Positions 32,429-41,806 of a stretch of 64,000 nt of DNA are shown piece after piece (position 1 is the first letter of the stretch; the number at the start of each line of letters is the position of its first letter). This DNA is from Clostridia bacterium. Its GTDB lineage: Bacteria > Bacillota > Clostridia > Christensenellales > CAG-314. A model generated the notes under the pieces. That model worked only from the letters and a program-made list of their open reading frames with translations. It was not told where the DNA came from and did no database searches. Both the position numbers and the translations under genes were made by a program. Location: assembly GCA_017457305.1 (NCBI GenBank), contig JAFTHP010000028.1, forward strand, positions 1 through 64,000, in the 5' to 3' direction.

Positions 32429-35400
32429 TTATTTAAGCCAATCGGTATTTAGGCGAGTTTCCTTGTCAACAAAAGATACGTTACCAAGGATATCCACTTG
32501 GCATTTTTGCAAACATTTAAGTGTTTTGATAGAAATTCTTTCTTTGCATCTATTATCATGAGAAATAATAGTTGCTCTTCCTCCATCAACATCTATTCCC
32601 TTATAGTAGTAGAATTCTTTCACCGTTTTATATGTATTGCTTTCCTTTAGCTTTTTTTCTACACAAATAAGATCATTACTATACAATGAAAATAAAAATG
32701 TATAAGAGTCATCCATTTCATCCCATTGATCAATAGTTTTACCTGCAGTTATTGCCTTGTTGGGAAGAACCTTGGCATAAATATGCTTGGTGTATACTGG
32801 AACGCAGTAATACTTACCTTTTTTTGTGAAGACATCCACCCTAACAATAGACGCGTTTTGAGAAAAGCCCTTGATATTATCAAAGCTAACACCACTGCCA
32901 ATTGTTTCCTCAATATAAACCTTGTACACTCTGTTTCCTGGTGTGCCATCTGCCTTTGGCTTGAAAAATGGTTCCTTGAAGGCAAGCTTTGCGACGTTGT
33001 TGAATTGCTTTAGTCTTTCTAGAAGCGCATTGTACAACAATGGATCGTCCTTGATCAACTTTTGTGGATAACCTAAAATATTTCCGTCCTTACCAACTTT
33101 TAGTTCAACTAGCGGAGTTTTCTTTGCGTATTTTTGTGAAGAACCAGTCATGCGGGTGGAATATTTTGTTTCCTTGTGAATTGCTCCGGTTGCTTTGCGG
33201 TTAGGCATGCGAGATACAAAAATTGGATCAATATCTTGGGTGGTATAATTAAGTTTTCTTAGTACGGCAGAATAGAAGCTATCTTGTTGAATCATTTCCG
33301 CAGGGTTATCTGACAGTCTAAGTATAAGTTCATCTCTAAATCCATCATAAGGTTGTGGGATAAACCTAAACTTGCTATCATATTGGTCGTTGGTTAGCAA
33401 TTCGCCTGTTTGTGGATCGGTGTAGGCGCGCTTGCCATTGTACCACAACGCATAGCGCTCCTTGTGTTGATTCCATCTGCTAATACCTTCTATTGTTCCT
33501 TGGCTCAAAGTTGCAATAACCGTGGCATCTAACGCGTGGTGTTTATTCCCCTCGCTACGAACCTTGGTAAGTCCCCAATTTTTGCGGCAGTAATCAGTAA
33601 TACGACCGTTTACTGCATATACTTGACGAACTTTGCCCGCCACTGGCTGCAAAACAAGATTATCCTTTATCAAATTGTAGATAAATCTACTAATATATCT
33701 TGTATCGTTTAGATTTCGAGCCATCCACTCTTTTTCCGTTTCAGCACTAACAGATTTTTTAAGTAGATTTTGTTTTTTCTTTCTCAGTGCTGGAGATGAG
33801 TAGGTTGCATTTACATATGCTACAAATCTATCCCAACGTTCTGGATCTTGACCGAGATATTCGTATGGGGTTCTGTTGCGCTTATCTTGATTTTGTTTGC
33901 TTAATACCAATACCTTGTTGGATTGACTATCATCAAAACAACGGCTATATGGAATTATATGATCCACCTCTACGTATCCCACTTCGAACAATCGACTTAG
34001 ATCCAATGGTTGTTGACTGTAAGCACACTTTCCTTGCTGTTGCTCGTACAGCTCGAACTTTACTACATCTTGCCATTTGGGATTTTGTAGTTGCAACTCA
34101 TTTTGCAAACGTGCTAGTTTATCCTTTCTGTTTTTATCAAACTCCTGATTTTGCTTATCCATCCACTTGCGTTCTTCTCTGGTGCGAGACATATCCCTTG
34201 CCAACTCAACATTTACAATAGATGGAGAACCATACTTGCCAACAATAGCATTGATAACCTTGATTGTTTGGGATACTGATCTGCGTACAACAGGAGAGTT
34301 GATATCATTTATCATCTCTACAATTCCGGCCCCTTTTAGTTGGAGCATTTTTTCTCCTGATGTTGCAAGGGTGCTCAAACCTGCTTTCTGACAAGCATCG
34401 CTATATACAAAACCTTGTTCCAAATATGGTATTATTTGCTTGAGTGCCATCACGGACAAATGCCCATGACCATTTGGATCAAGATTGAGCAACTTATCTA
34501 TTTCTTCTTCCGTTACCAAGTTTGACAATTGTTGTTTTCTAAGATTGTCACTTTTGTAATGTGTAAGTATTGTTGCAATTTCGTCCAATAGGTCAAAGTT
34601 GCATTTGTGTTCTTCGGACAAGCACTTTTGGATAGCTATGGTGTTTTTCATTGAGAAAAGCACCTTTTTCTTTTCTGTTTCTGCTAATTCTTCTCCTTCT
34701 TTCTTGGAAGAATAGGTAATGTTAAATATGCTTTCTGATGGCAATGCTAGTGCTTTTCTTGCGTTGTGATACTTAAACTCCGAAAGAGAGAACATCTGTC
34801 CATACAAAATTGCTCTTTCTTCCTCGGTCAACTTGCGCTCTTCCCCATTGGAGATAATGGTAATATTGTTAATTTTTTGCAATGCGGTAGCATATTCTTG
34901 AGTGTATGTTGCCTTGGCTGCTCTCAATTGTGGGTTTTTGCTAGACTTTGAGTAGTAAGTACAATATCCGACTAAATCGGCAAACCCTTCCTTGTGATAA
35001 CGGCTTGGTGCGGATGGCCCTTCGTCAAAACTGCGCTGAGAAGTCAAGATGGCTAAATACTTTTGTATAAAAGCATCGTCAACCAAGTCGTGTTCCTTTT
35101 GCTTGTTTAAAATAAGTGTAACTTCGGAGACAATATCATCTCTGCTGAAACGAAAATTGTTGTTTTCTTCATGATTACGAACATTGTAAACTCTCTTTCC
35201 GTTTTGTTCAACAAAGCAACCGTTCTCAGAAGTATCAAGAAATATCATCTCTCCCCAAGTTCTGTAATTAGATGGCAATGTTCTTATTTTTTCATCTTTA
35301 TCCTTTTTGCACTTGGCAAGATATGTTGCACCACGATGCTTTGCAAAATAAATAAGCAATCTGGTTATTTGACTTGGCTGTAGTTTGCTATCCAGACCGA

Positions 35401-35707
35401 GATAACGCAACTCAAAAAGGTCATCCTTGGATAGATGACAATTTTCAACAATATCCTTGCCAAATTGAATAGAACACAACTGTCTTACTCTTTCTAGGCG
35501 ATGTGCACGACGCCTATTGCGACGTCTTGCCGAACGTTTAAGTCTGCGTTCTTCGGCTGGAGATGCTTTTGTTTTGGGAACTTCTGCTGCATCAAACGTA
35601 CGAACACCTAAATCAACAATACGCTGTGGTTCTCCAAAATCATCACATTGCACAACAGACCAACCAACGGAAGCAATACCAATATCTAAACCCAACCTGT
35701 ACTTCAT
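32429..35707 (-). CDS. cas9: Cas9 endonuclease, type II-C-like
   Basis: 1092 residues from ATG at 35707 after AGGAGAATA. The upstream-extended frame to 35743 would start inside the tracrRNA terminator and is rejected. Domains in order: RuvC-I LGLDIGIASVGWS with D8; Arg-rich bridge helix KRSARRRNRRRAHRLE (57-72); recognition lobe; RuvC-II VNVELARDMS with E501; HNH core VEVDHIIPYSRCFDDSQSNK with D582, H583 and N597; RuvC-III NKHHALDATVIA with H724 and D727; then the PAM-interacting end. All nuclease residues are present, so it should cut. The size, and the absence of csn2 and cas4, fit subtype II-C. The PAM cannot be read from sequence. Confidence 0.96.
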   Translation of the reverse strand: MKYRLGLDIGIASVGWSVVQCDDFGEPQRIVDLGVRTFDAAEVPKTKASPAEERRLKRSARRRNRRRAHRLERVRQLCSIQFGKDIVENCHLSKDDLFELRYLGLDSKLQPSQITRLLIYFAKHRGATYLAKCKKDKDEKIRTLPSNYRTWGEMIFLDTSENGCFVEQNGKRVYNVRNHEENNNFRFSRDDIVSEVTLILNKQKEHDLVDDAFIQKYLAILTSQRSFDEGPSAPSRYHKEGFADLVGYCTYYSKSSKNPQLRAAKATYTQEYATALQKINNITIISNGEERKLTEEERAILYGQMFSLSEFKYHNARKALALPSESIFNITYSSKKEGEELAETEKKKVLFSMKNTIAIQKCLSEEHKCNFDLLDEIATILTHYKSDNLRKQQLSNLVTEEEIDKLLNLDPNGHGHLSVMALKQIIPYLEQGFVYSDACQKAGLSTLATSGEKMLQLKGAGIVEMINDINSPVVRRSVSQTIKVINAIVGKYGSPSIVNVELARDMSRTREERKWMDKQNQEFDKNRKDKLARLQNELQLQNPKWQDVVKFELYEQQQGKCAYSQQPLDLSRLFEVGYVEVDHIIPYSRCFDDSQSNKVLVLSKQNQDKRNRTPYEYLGQDPERWDRFVAYVNATYSSPALRKKKQNLLKKSVSAETEKEWMARNLNDTRYISRFIYNLIKDNLVLQPVAGKVRQVYAVNGRITDYCRKNWGLTKVRSEGNKHHALDATVIATLSQGTIEGISRWNQHKERYALWYNGKRAYTDPQTGELLTNDQYDSKFRFIPQPYDGFRDELILRLSDNPAEMIQQDSFYSAVLRKLNYTTQDIDPIFVSRMPNRKATGAIHKETKYSTRMTGSSQKYAKKTPLVELKVGKDGNILGYPQKLIKDDPLLYNALLERLKQFNNVAKLAFKEPFFKPKADGTPGNRVYKVYIEETIGSGVSFDNIKGFSQNASIVRVDVFTKKGKYYCVPVYTKHIYAKVLPNKAITAGKTIDQWDEMDDSYTFLFSLYSNDLICVEKKLKESNTYKTVKEFYYYKGIDVDGGRATIISHDNRCKERISIKTLKCLQKCQVDILGNVSFVDKETRLNTDWLK

Positions 35708-35717
35708 AAATATTCTC

Positions 35718-35825
35718 CTAGTAAAAAGATATCCCCATAGCAAACACTATGGGGACAGAGCTTTACGGGGGTAATCCCCTTGTTTTAGTAACCTTATGTT
35801 TTTTGGTGTGATATAAGTAGGTTAC
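35718..35825 (-). ncRNA. tracrRNA
   Basis: On the minus strand the anti-repeat (35816-35781) pairs with the CRISPR repeat over most of its length: ACTAAAAC with the repeat's first 8 bases, a short mismatched middle, then about 20 pairs with the second half. Next come a small GGGG-ATTA-CCCC hairpin (about 35778-35767) and a terminator hairpin CCCCATAG-N6-CTATGGGG with a T-run (about 35752-35720). A consensus promoter sits just upstream. The length is about 105 bases. The terminator ends about 12 bases before the cas9 start codon, so cas9 must be expressed by read-through or from within this region. Confidence 0.93.
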
Positions 35826-35831
35826 GTGACT

Positions 35832-35860
35832 ATTGTACTACTCTATTCTTGGGTTGTCAA
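35832..35860 (-). promoter_or_regulatory. Promoter of tracrRNA (and probably cas9)
   Basis: TTGACA (35860-35855), 17-base spacer, TACAAT (35837-35832); predicted start near 35825, about 9 bases before the anti-repeat. Confidence 0.88.
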
Positions 35861-35896
35861 TACCCTTTTTGAAAATATATATGCTAATTTTCACTA

Positions 35897-36655
35897 TCAT
35901 TCTATTGGAATCAGCTTGCCGCCAACAAAGTAGCAAGGGGTAACACAGGTTAGACATTGCATTGTTTCCTTTACCTTGTAGCCCAAGGTATCGGCGTTGT
36001 GGCTGTCGCTACTAACCGTTACGTACTTGCCACCGCAACTAGCATAGTAGGCAATATGCTGAGAGGTTGCCATTGGCTCGGCGCATCCGTTACGCAAGGA
36101 AGAAGTGTTCATTTCGGGCACGATACCCTTTTCAGCACACAGCTTTAGTGTTTTTTGGATATATGCAGTATCTTCCACGTAGTCATCGTGATAGCGCCTT
36201 GGCATATCAATGTGGCCAAGCACGTCAAAACCGCCGCACTCCACCATATCGCGCACGCACTGATTGTAGATTGTTTCGTAAGTGCGCCTATCCACCCACT
36301 TATTTTCTGGTTGGTAATGCATTGGATAATGCACCGAACCGATGATCATATCCGGTTGCAAACTGCGCAAAAAAGCAAGCTCCTTTTGGTGCATGTGTGG
36401 CTCACTAATTTCAAAGCCGTTGAGCAAAGTTACGCGTCCTTGGTAAAGCTTGCGGACTTGTTCAATTTCGCGCTGTCTTTGTTCAAACAAAAACTCGTTG
36501 AAGGTGTTCAGTTGTCCGCACTCAATGTGGTCGGTAAAGCAAATTACGTCAACGCCCACCTTGATGGCTTGTTCGCAATACCCTTGCAAACTTTGGTGAG
36601 AGTCGAAGCTGTAGTGAGTGTGGGTGTGCATATCGCATACAAGTAGTTTTTTCAT
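35897..36655 (-). CDS. PHP-domain phosphatase, histidinol-phosphatase (HisK) type
   Basis: 252 residues from ATG at 36655 (site GGGGGATG). Metal-binding motifs of the PHP fold are in order: DMHTHTHYSFD, FTDHIE, NGFEISEP, IIGSVHY, VLGHIDM and VSSDSH. HisK-type members release phosphate from histidinol phosphate; others act on sugar or nucleotide phosphates. No other his gene is in view, so the substrate is uncertain. The gene begins 58 bases after the M14 peptidase gene. Its last codons (LIPIE) recur as a 15-base string on the other side of the CRISPR locus. Confidence 0.82.
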   Translation of the reverse strand: MKKLLVCDMHTHTHYSFDSHQSLQGYCEQAIKVGVDVICFTDHIECGQLNTFNEFLFEQRQREIEQVRKLYQGRVTLLNGFEISEPHMHQKELAFLRSLQPDMIIGSVHYPMHYQPENKWVDRRTYETIYNQCVRDMVECGGFDVLGHIDMPRRYHDDYVEDTAYIQKTLKLCAEKGIVPEMNTSSLRNGCAEPMATSQHIAYYASCGGKYVTVSSDSHNADTLGYKVKETMQCLTCVTPCYFVGGKLIPIE

Positions 36656-36712
36656 AACATCCCCCTTGTTGAACAAAATATACAACACAAAAATGGGGTT
36701 GTCAACCTTTTG

Positions 36713-37600
36713 TTACATAATATCCGCTAGACCGGCATCTGCAAGTTGCTCCTTGTCCCTGATGATGGTGTTAAGTAGCTTGCGTGGTAAATCTTTGTTT
36801 TGCTGAAAAATTGTGTTAAATTGATGGTAAGGGAAGGGGTGTGGATAGCAATCGGCACCAACTTCAATGGTAAAGGCAGGGATACCCAACGATTGTATAC
36901 ACCAATCCTTGTAGCCGCCAACGCTACCTTGGCTATCCACTAGTTGATACCCCGTGTAGGCGGAAAGCATATTGGCATACCGTCTGTCACGATGCCGAGC
37001 CAAACCCTTTTGATGAAAATCCCAGTATATTTGCTCACCCTTGAGATGGTAGGACAAGGTAACAAGAGGATTGAGCCGTTGGGTAAACTCCACCAATGCC
37101 CTACTTTCCGCAGCGCTCAAGGGGTGCTTGCCAACATAGTTTTGCGAGCCCTTGTAAAACTGATTTTGTTTTCCTTCCGACCAGTTTGCATCAAAATTGA
37201 CGTTGAGGTCCACCCCGTCGGCATTAGCTTTCCACAGCGAAAAGTCCGTTGAACGATTGATTGCCAGCAGGTTGCTTTTGCGTTGCTTATCTTCAATAAA
37301 ACCAACCCCTTCTTGGCACAATCGCACACCATCGGGATTGACCATAGGCACAAAATAAATTCCACCAAGCATAGAAGGATTATACTTTACCAGAAACTTG
37401 GCAAGATTTACCACCAATAGCGCCGTTAAGTGCTCCCTTGCGTGGATGGCCCCTTGCACTATCATACACTTGCCATTTTTGTTCCCTACAAAAATGTAGG
37501 GGATTGCTTGGTGCAACTCGCTTTCCCCCACAATCCCTGTTTCTATGCCGTATTTGCAAAAGTTTTGCACTTCTTCTAGCAAATTGCTATAACTAAACAA
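36713..37600 (-). CDS. M14-family zinc carboxypeptidase-like protein
   Basis: About 295-302 residues; the start is uncertain. The longest frame begins at GTG 37621 with no ribosome site; a TTG at 37600 follows a GGGGTGGGG run but very closely. The catalytic set is visible: zinc ligands in GAIHAREH (HxxE) and SYHLKGE, substrate NPDG (MVNPDGVRL), and catalytic Glu in FTIEVGAD. This group includes bacterial gamma-D-glutamyl-diaminopimelate peptidases that trim peptidoglycan peptides. No signal peptide is seen, so a cytoplasmic recycling role is likely. Confidence 0.78.
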   Translation of the reverse strand: MFSYSNLLEEVQNFCKYGIETGIVGESELHQAIPYIFVGNKNGKCMIVQGAIHAREHLTALLVVNLAKFLVKYNPSMLGGIYFVPMVNPDGVRLCQEGVGFIEDKQRKSNLLAINRSTDFSLWKANADGVDLNVNFDANWSEGKQNQFYKGSQNYVGKHPLSAAESRALVEFTQRLNPLVTLSYHLKGEQIYWDFHQKGLARHRDRRYANMLSAYTGYQLVDSQGSVGGYKDWCIQSLGIPAFTIEVGADCYPHPFPYHQFNTIFQQNKDLPRKLLNTIIRDKEQLADAGLADIM

Positions 37601-37727
37601 ATCCCCACCCCAACAATACACTTACAAATACAATATGCAGTTACTGTCAAAATGTGTACAGTTTTGTCAAAATGATATCAACTAGCACCCTTTGTTTGTT
37701 CTGCAAATAACCACTTAACGCAACAAA

Positions 37728-37772
37728 AAAAGAACCTATTGGTGTTTTTCCAAAAGGTTCTTTTTGTTATGT
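37728..37772. terminator. Terminator after hpt
   Basis: Stem AAAAAGAACCT/AGGTTCTTTTT between A and T tracts, after the hpt stop on the minus strand. Confidence 0.75.
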
Positions 37773-37824
37773 TAACAATGTTAAATATGTGCAGTTATAG
37801 CATTTAATTGCGTTAGTTGTACAA

Positions 37825-38370
37825 CTAGTCGTTGAGCATATCTGTATTTACAACACATACGTCCTTGAGATGACGGTACTTTTCGATGTAGTCCAAACCG
37901 TAACCAATTACAAATGCATCGGGAATTTCAAAGCCAACGTATTCTACTGGAATTTCTACACGTCTGCGAGATGGCTTGGATAACAATGTGGAGATACGAA
38001 CACTGTTTGCACCACGTTCATACATCAAATTTTTGAGGTGGTTGAGTGTGAATCCGCTATCTACAATATCTTCCACAAGGATAATATCCTTACCCCTAAC
38101 GTCGGTGGATATATCGCGTGTGATGGTTACAACACCGCTTGTTTCGAAGGATGCCCCATAACTTGATGCAGCCAAAAAGTCTACTGTGCAGTTTACGTCA
38201 ATTTCCCTGATCAAATCCGCCATGTAGATCCACGCGCCCTTTAGCACACCGATAATTAGCAAATCTTTGCCTTGATAATCCTGTGTGATTTGTTGGCCAA
38301 GTTCCTTGATTCTTTCCTTAATTTGTTGTTCGGTTACCAATGTTTTTAGTACAATTTTGTCTGGTTGCAT
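37825..38370 (-). CDS. hpt: Hypoxanthine phosphoribosyltransferase
   Basis: 181 residues. The PRPP-binding loop IILVEDIVDSGFTL (about 96-109) and the LIIGVLKGAWIYMADLIR and EYVGFEIPDAFVIGYGLDY segments define HPRT. It salvages hypoxanthine (and usually guanine) to IMP/GMP. It starts 12 bases after tilS, the tilS-hpt order common in Gram-positive bacteria, although ftsH, often next, is not here. Confidence 0.95.
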   Translation of the reverse strand: MQPDKIVLKTLVTEQQIKERIKELGQQITQDYQGKDLLIIGVLKGAWIYMADLIREIDVNCTVDFLAASSYGASFETSGVVTITRDISTDVRGKDIILVEDIVDSGFTLNHLKNLMYERGANSVRISTLLSKPSRRRVEIPVEYVGFEIPDAFVIGYGLDYIEKYRHLKDVCVVNTDMLND

Positions 38371-38382
38371 AGCGCTCGATGG

Positions 38383-39642
38383 TTACTCCTTGTGTAATGA
38401 AATATAGTAAGCATTGGTTGTATCGGTTACTTTTAGACTGTTGGATATTTCTACACCAACAATAATCAAAACGTTGTTTCCGCTTGCCACAACCACCAAC
38501 TTGTCGCGTAGACGTTGTGGAATTTTTTTGTCTATCAAGTAGCGGTTGAGTGGTTTTGTTCCGCCACCAAACTTGGTAAACATATCCCCTTGTTTTGCAA
38601 AACGCACAACTGCATCCGCTGGAATTGCATCCAAATTGAACAGCTGCCCTTGTTGATTGTTATCTACAACTAGTGTTCCTACTGGTGTTGTCATACTTCC
38701 AACACAAAAAGGAAGGCAAAAATCCTGCAAAACTGCGTTATCTTCAACAAAAAAAGTAATTCTATTATAATCGTTTACTGCTACAAGGTCAAATGGTAGA
38801 ACAACCTTTTTTCCACCAACATTTTGCGCCAACTCAACAATGGCTTTGAGATGAGTTTCTTCTATGTCGTAGAATATACCAAGTTGACGTACAACCTTGC
38901 CAATTACACGATATGCTATGCTTGGATGCTGAGTTAGTAGTTGAACTGGCACTTGTGCACAATTATCTTGAAATTGAACGGTAGAAATATCCGCTAGGCT
39001 ATCCAAGTAATCGTCGTCCATGGCAATTCGGTTAGCAAACTTTACAATATTTTGCTGTGCGTTAGCGTGCACGTTGCTAAGCAATGGCATAACGTTGTGC
39101 CTTAGGTAGTTGCGAGCATATTTATCTTGGTTGTTTGTTTGATCCACCACAAATGGAACACTGTTATCCTTTGCATACTGCTCAATTTGTGCACGAGATA
39201 AGTCCAACAAAGGTCTAATATACCTTCCGTTTTGCCTACTAATTCCGCGAGCGCCACGAGCACCGGCACCACGCAACAAATGCATAACAATTGTTTCGGC
39301 ATTGTCGTCGTTGTGATGCGCCAAACACACGTAGTCGCACTGCAACCCGTCCAACAATTGATAACGAAGTTGTCTTGCAGCGGTTTCTTCGGAAATGCCC
39401 TTTTCCTTGGCAAAAGCTGGAACGCTGGCATGCAACACGATGCAATCTACACCCAGCAGACGGCAATAGTTTGCAACAAAGTCGCAATCGCTTTGAGCTT
39501 CTTCCCTGATATGATGATTAACTGTGACAACAAAGAAATCTGGGCGTGGCAAAAGAGTGGCAAATTTGTGTAACATCACCATTGAGTCCACACCGCCACT
39601 AACTGCTAGCGCGTATTTTTTTGTAAGGTCAAGTTGATTCAT
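38383..39642 (-). CDS. tilS: tRNA(Ile)-lysidine synthetase
   Basis: 419 residues. The PP-loop is LAVSGGVDSMVML (about 13-25). The AHHNDDNAETIVMHLLRGAG segment and the C-terminal TilS domains (KPLNRYLIDKKIPQRLRDKL) are present. It converts the wobble C of the CAU anticodon of a minor tRNA-Ile to lysidine so that AUA is read as Ile; it is essential where that tRNA exists. It starts 5 bases after rsmA. Confidence 0.95.
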   Translation of the reverse strand: MNQLDLTKKYALAVSGGVDSMVMLHKFATLLPRPDFFVVTVNHHIREEAQSDCDFVANYCRLLGVDCIVLHASVPAFAKEKGISEETAARQLRYQLLDGLQCDYVCLAHHNDDNAETIVMHLLRGAGARGARGISRQNGRYIRPLLDLSRAQIEQYAKDNSVPFVVDQTNNQDKYARNYLRHNVMPLLSNVHANAQQNIVKFANRIAMDDDYLDSLADISTVQFQDNCAQVPVQLLTQHPSIAYRVIGKVVRQLGIFYDIEETHLKAIVELAQNVGGKKVVLPFDLVAVNDYNRITFFVEDNAVLQDFCLPFCVGSMTTPVGTLVVDNNQQGQLFNLDAIPADAVVRFAKQGDMFTKFGGGTKPLNRYLIDKKIPQRLRDKLVVVASGNNVLIIVGVEISNSLKVTDTTNAYYISLHKE

Positions 39643-39647
39643 AGTTG

Positions 39648-40481
39648 TTATTGTATACCCATTTGTTCAAGAGTGTTGCACATCAGCACAAACTGTTGTG
39701 TGGATAGTTCTTCGCCACGGCAATTTGCAGCAAAATTACAGGCAGTTAGCACGCTTTCCGCTTGCTCGCGCGACATCTTGAACCCTACCATAAGGTTGTT
39801 GACAAGTGTTTTGCGACGCATTGCAAATGCCACTTTTACCGTTTTGCGGAATAATTTGTGGTCGGAAATATCGTACTTGTTGCGATTGATATCAATACGC
39901 ACCACGGCACTATCCACGTTGGGTTGTGGGTAAAATAGTTCACGTGGCAAAATGCGCGTTAACGTTACGTCCGCAACGGCATCTACGGCAACAGTAATTG
40001 CACCGTAATCCTTGGTTGCTGGACTAGCAGACAGCCTTTCGGCAACTTCCTTTTGTATGGTCAACGTAAGGCTTGTAACCTGTGTGCCTTGCTCGATAAA
40101 TTGCATCAACAAAGGTGTTGTTATGTAGTAGGGGATGTTGGCAACAACCCTGTATGGGCCACCGCACATTTCTTCCACCTCCGACACCTTGTAGCGCATA
40201 ACGTCGCCCATTACAACCTTTACGTTGGGACAATCGGCAAGGGTAATATTGAGGATTTTTTCCAAATTTCGGTCAATTTCGAAGGCAATAACCTTGTCGG
40301 CAGATTGGGACAAGGCGCGCGTCAACGTTCCTGCGCCAGCACCAATTTCCAACACGGTGCCACCTTGCACACCTGCATCTTCGCTAATATCAGCAAGCAA
40401 ATTGTTATCCGTTAGAAAGTTTTGACCAAATTGTTTGTTGAACCTAAATCCTTTTTCTTTGAGTAGTTGTTTGATATCCAT
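39648..40481 (-). CDS. rsmA: 16S rRNA dimethyladenosine transferase RsmA (KsgA)
   Basis: 277 residues. SAM motif I VLEIGAGAGTLTRAL (about 44-58) and the catalytic NIPYYITTPL (about 115-124) identify the rRNA adenine dimethylase that modifies two adjacent adenines near the 3' end of 16S rRNA during small-subunit assembly. The N-terminal FNKQFGQNFLTD is typical. It starts 30 bases after the Fe-ADH gene and is followed closely by tilS. Confidence 0.96.
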   Translation of the reverse strand: MDIKQLLKEKGFRFNKQFGQNFLTDNNLLADISEDAGVQGGTVLEIGAGAGTLTRALSQSADKVIAFEIDRNLEKILNITLADCPNVKVVMGDVMRYKVSEVEEMCGGPYRVVANIPYYITTPLLMQFIEQGTQVTSLTLTIQKEVAERLSASPATKDYGAITVAVDAVADVTLTRILPRELFYPQPNVDSAVVRIDINRNKYDISDHKLFRKTVKVAFAMRRKTLVNNLMVGFKMSREQAESVLTACNFAANCRGEELSTQQFVLMCNTLEQMGIQ

Positions 40482-40511
40482 ATGTTTGTTTTCGTAAGTT
40501 GTTTTTTGTAG

Positions 40512-41732
40512 TTAAATTGCGTTTTCTAGCGCATTGAAGTAGATGCCTAGTAGCTCCGAAGCGGACATAAGCTTGGGCACGGGGTAAAGTGGGTTTGCTT
40601 CCTTATCGGCATGAATTGCCAAGTTGCTTAGATGGTATGGTTGCAATGCGTCGATTTTTAGCTTTGCAGGGATACCAAGGTCGGCATTTAGCTGTTCGAT
40701 TGCAGCAATAAATTTGTTTGCAGCAACAGCATTACTATCAGTATCAGCGGCAACGCCAACAAGTCTTGCTAGTTTTGCCAAACGCTTGTGACTAGACTTT
40801 CCAAAAGCCTTCAAAACGTGTGGCAACAGCACCGCATTTGCCAATCCGTGAGCCACACCATATTTTCCACCAAGAGCGTGTGCCAATGCGTGAACGTATC
40901 CCACGTAACCGCGAGTAAAGGCAAGTCCTGCCAGATATGCCGCCTTTTGCATATTGGAACGAGCTTGCAAATTGGTTCCGTTTGTTGTGGCTTCTTTGAG
41001 ATTTTCAAACACAAGCTTTACCGCTTCTTCCGCTTGACGCTTGGTTGCACGTGTGTTTGCGTGATTTGTGTATGCTTCTACAGCGTGGGTTAACGCATCC
41101 ATACCGGTGGTTGCCGTTAGCATTGGTGGCAAGCCTACTGTAAGGGTAGGATCTAGTATTGCATAGTGTGGAATAAGGGAAAAGTCGTTGATTGCGTACT
41201 TATCGTGAGTTTCACTGTCGGTAATAACTGCGGCAACCGTACACTCACTACCCGTGCCAGCTGTTGTGGGAACAGCAAAGAAAGGTGGCAGTTTTTTGCA
41301 AACTTTTAGTAGACCTTTCATCTTGTTTACGCTCTTTTTGGGACGAACAACGCGTGCGCCAATAGCTTTGGCACAGTCCATTGCCGAGCCGCCACCAAAA
41401 GCAAGGATGCTATCGCAATTGTTTTGTTTGTAGATAGCTAACCCTTCTTCCACTTGATTAACTGTGGGGTTGGGCAAAACACCATCATATACCGCATAGG
41501 ACAAAATTCCTTGCGCGTTGTCGAAAAATGGTTGCAATGCTTTGCGCTCCAAAGCAGCCTTGTCACATACAACAAGGGGACGTTTTGCGCCATTTTGTTG
41601 CATAAAATCTACCGCATTTGCAAAGCTATTTTCTCCTTGCAAAATTTTGGGTTCGCGCCAAGGCATAAATGCCATGCCAACATACATGCCTGCTTGAAAA
41701 ATTCTGCACCATATCTTTTTGAAAAATCTCAT
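40512..41732 (-). CDS. Iron-containing alcohol dehydrogenase
   Basis: 406 residues from ATG at 41732 (AGGGAGG upstream); the longer frame has no site. It shows the group III signature: nucleotide loop FGGGSAMDCAKAIGA, PTTAGTGSECT, and metal-ligand stretches DALTHAVEAYTN and HALAHALGGKYGVAHG with the expected His. It uses NAD(P)H and Fe or Zn to interconvert an alcohol and an aldehyde in fermentation; the substrate is unknown. A promoter with TTTACA-17-TATAAT lies at 41806-41778 and probably drives the whole ADH-rsmA-tilS-hpt series. Confidence 0.92.
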   Translation of the reverse strand: MRFFKKIWCRIFQAGMYVGMAFMPWREPKILQGENSFANAVDFMQQNGAKRPLVVCDKAALERKALQPFFDNAQGILSYAVYDGVLPNPTVNQVEEGLAIYKQNNCDSILAFGGGSAMDCAKAIGARVVRPKKSVNKMKGLLKVCKKLPPFFAVPTTAGTGSECTVAAVITDSETHDKYAINDFSLIPHYAILDPTLTVGLPPMLTATTGMDALTHAVEAYTNHANTRATKRQAEEAVKLVFENLKEATTNGTNLQARSNMQKAAYLAGLAFTRGYVGYVHALAHALGGKYGVAHGLANAVLLPHVLKAFGKSSHKRLAKLARLVGVAADTDSNAVAANKFIAAIEQLNADLGIPAKLKIDALQPYHLSNLAIHADKEANPLYPVPKLMSASELLGIYFNALENAI

Positions 41733-41777
41733 CTTGCGCCTCCCTTGAGCAACAAACATTGCCCATTATATATTTCC

Positions 41778-41806
41778 ATTATACAACAAAATACAAAACA
41801 TGTAAA
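41778..41806 (-). promoter_or_regulatory. Promoter of the Fe-ADH-rsmA-tilS-hpt series
   Basis: Minus strand: TTTACA (41806-41801), 17 bases, TATAAT (41783-41778). Confidence 0.75.

Noticed and set aside
35708..35743. Cas9 extended by 12 residues at the N-terminus
   Set aside because: The extension lies in the tracrRNA terminator and has no ribosome site; ATG 35707 follows AGGAGAATA and gives the standard N-terminus.
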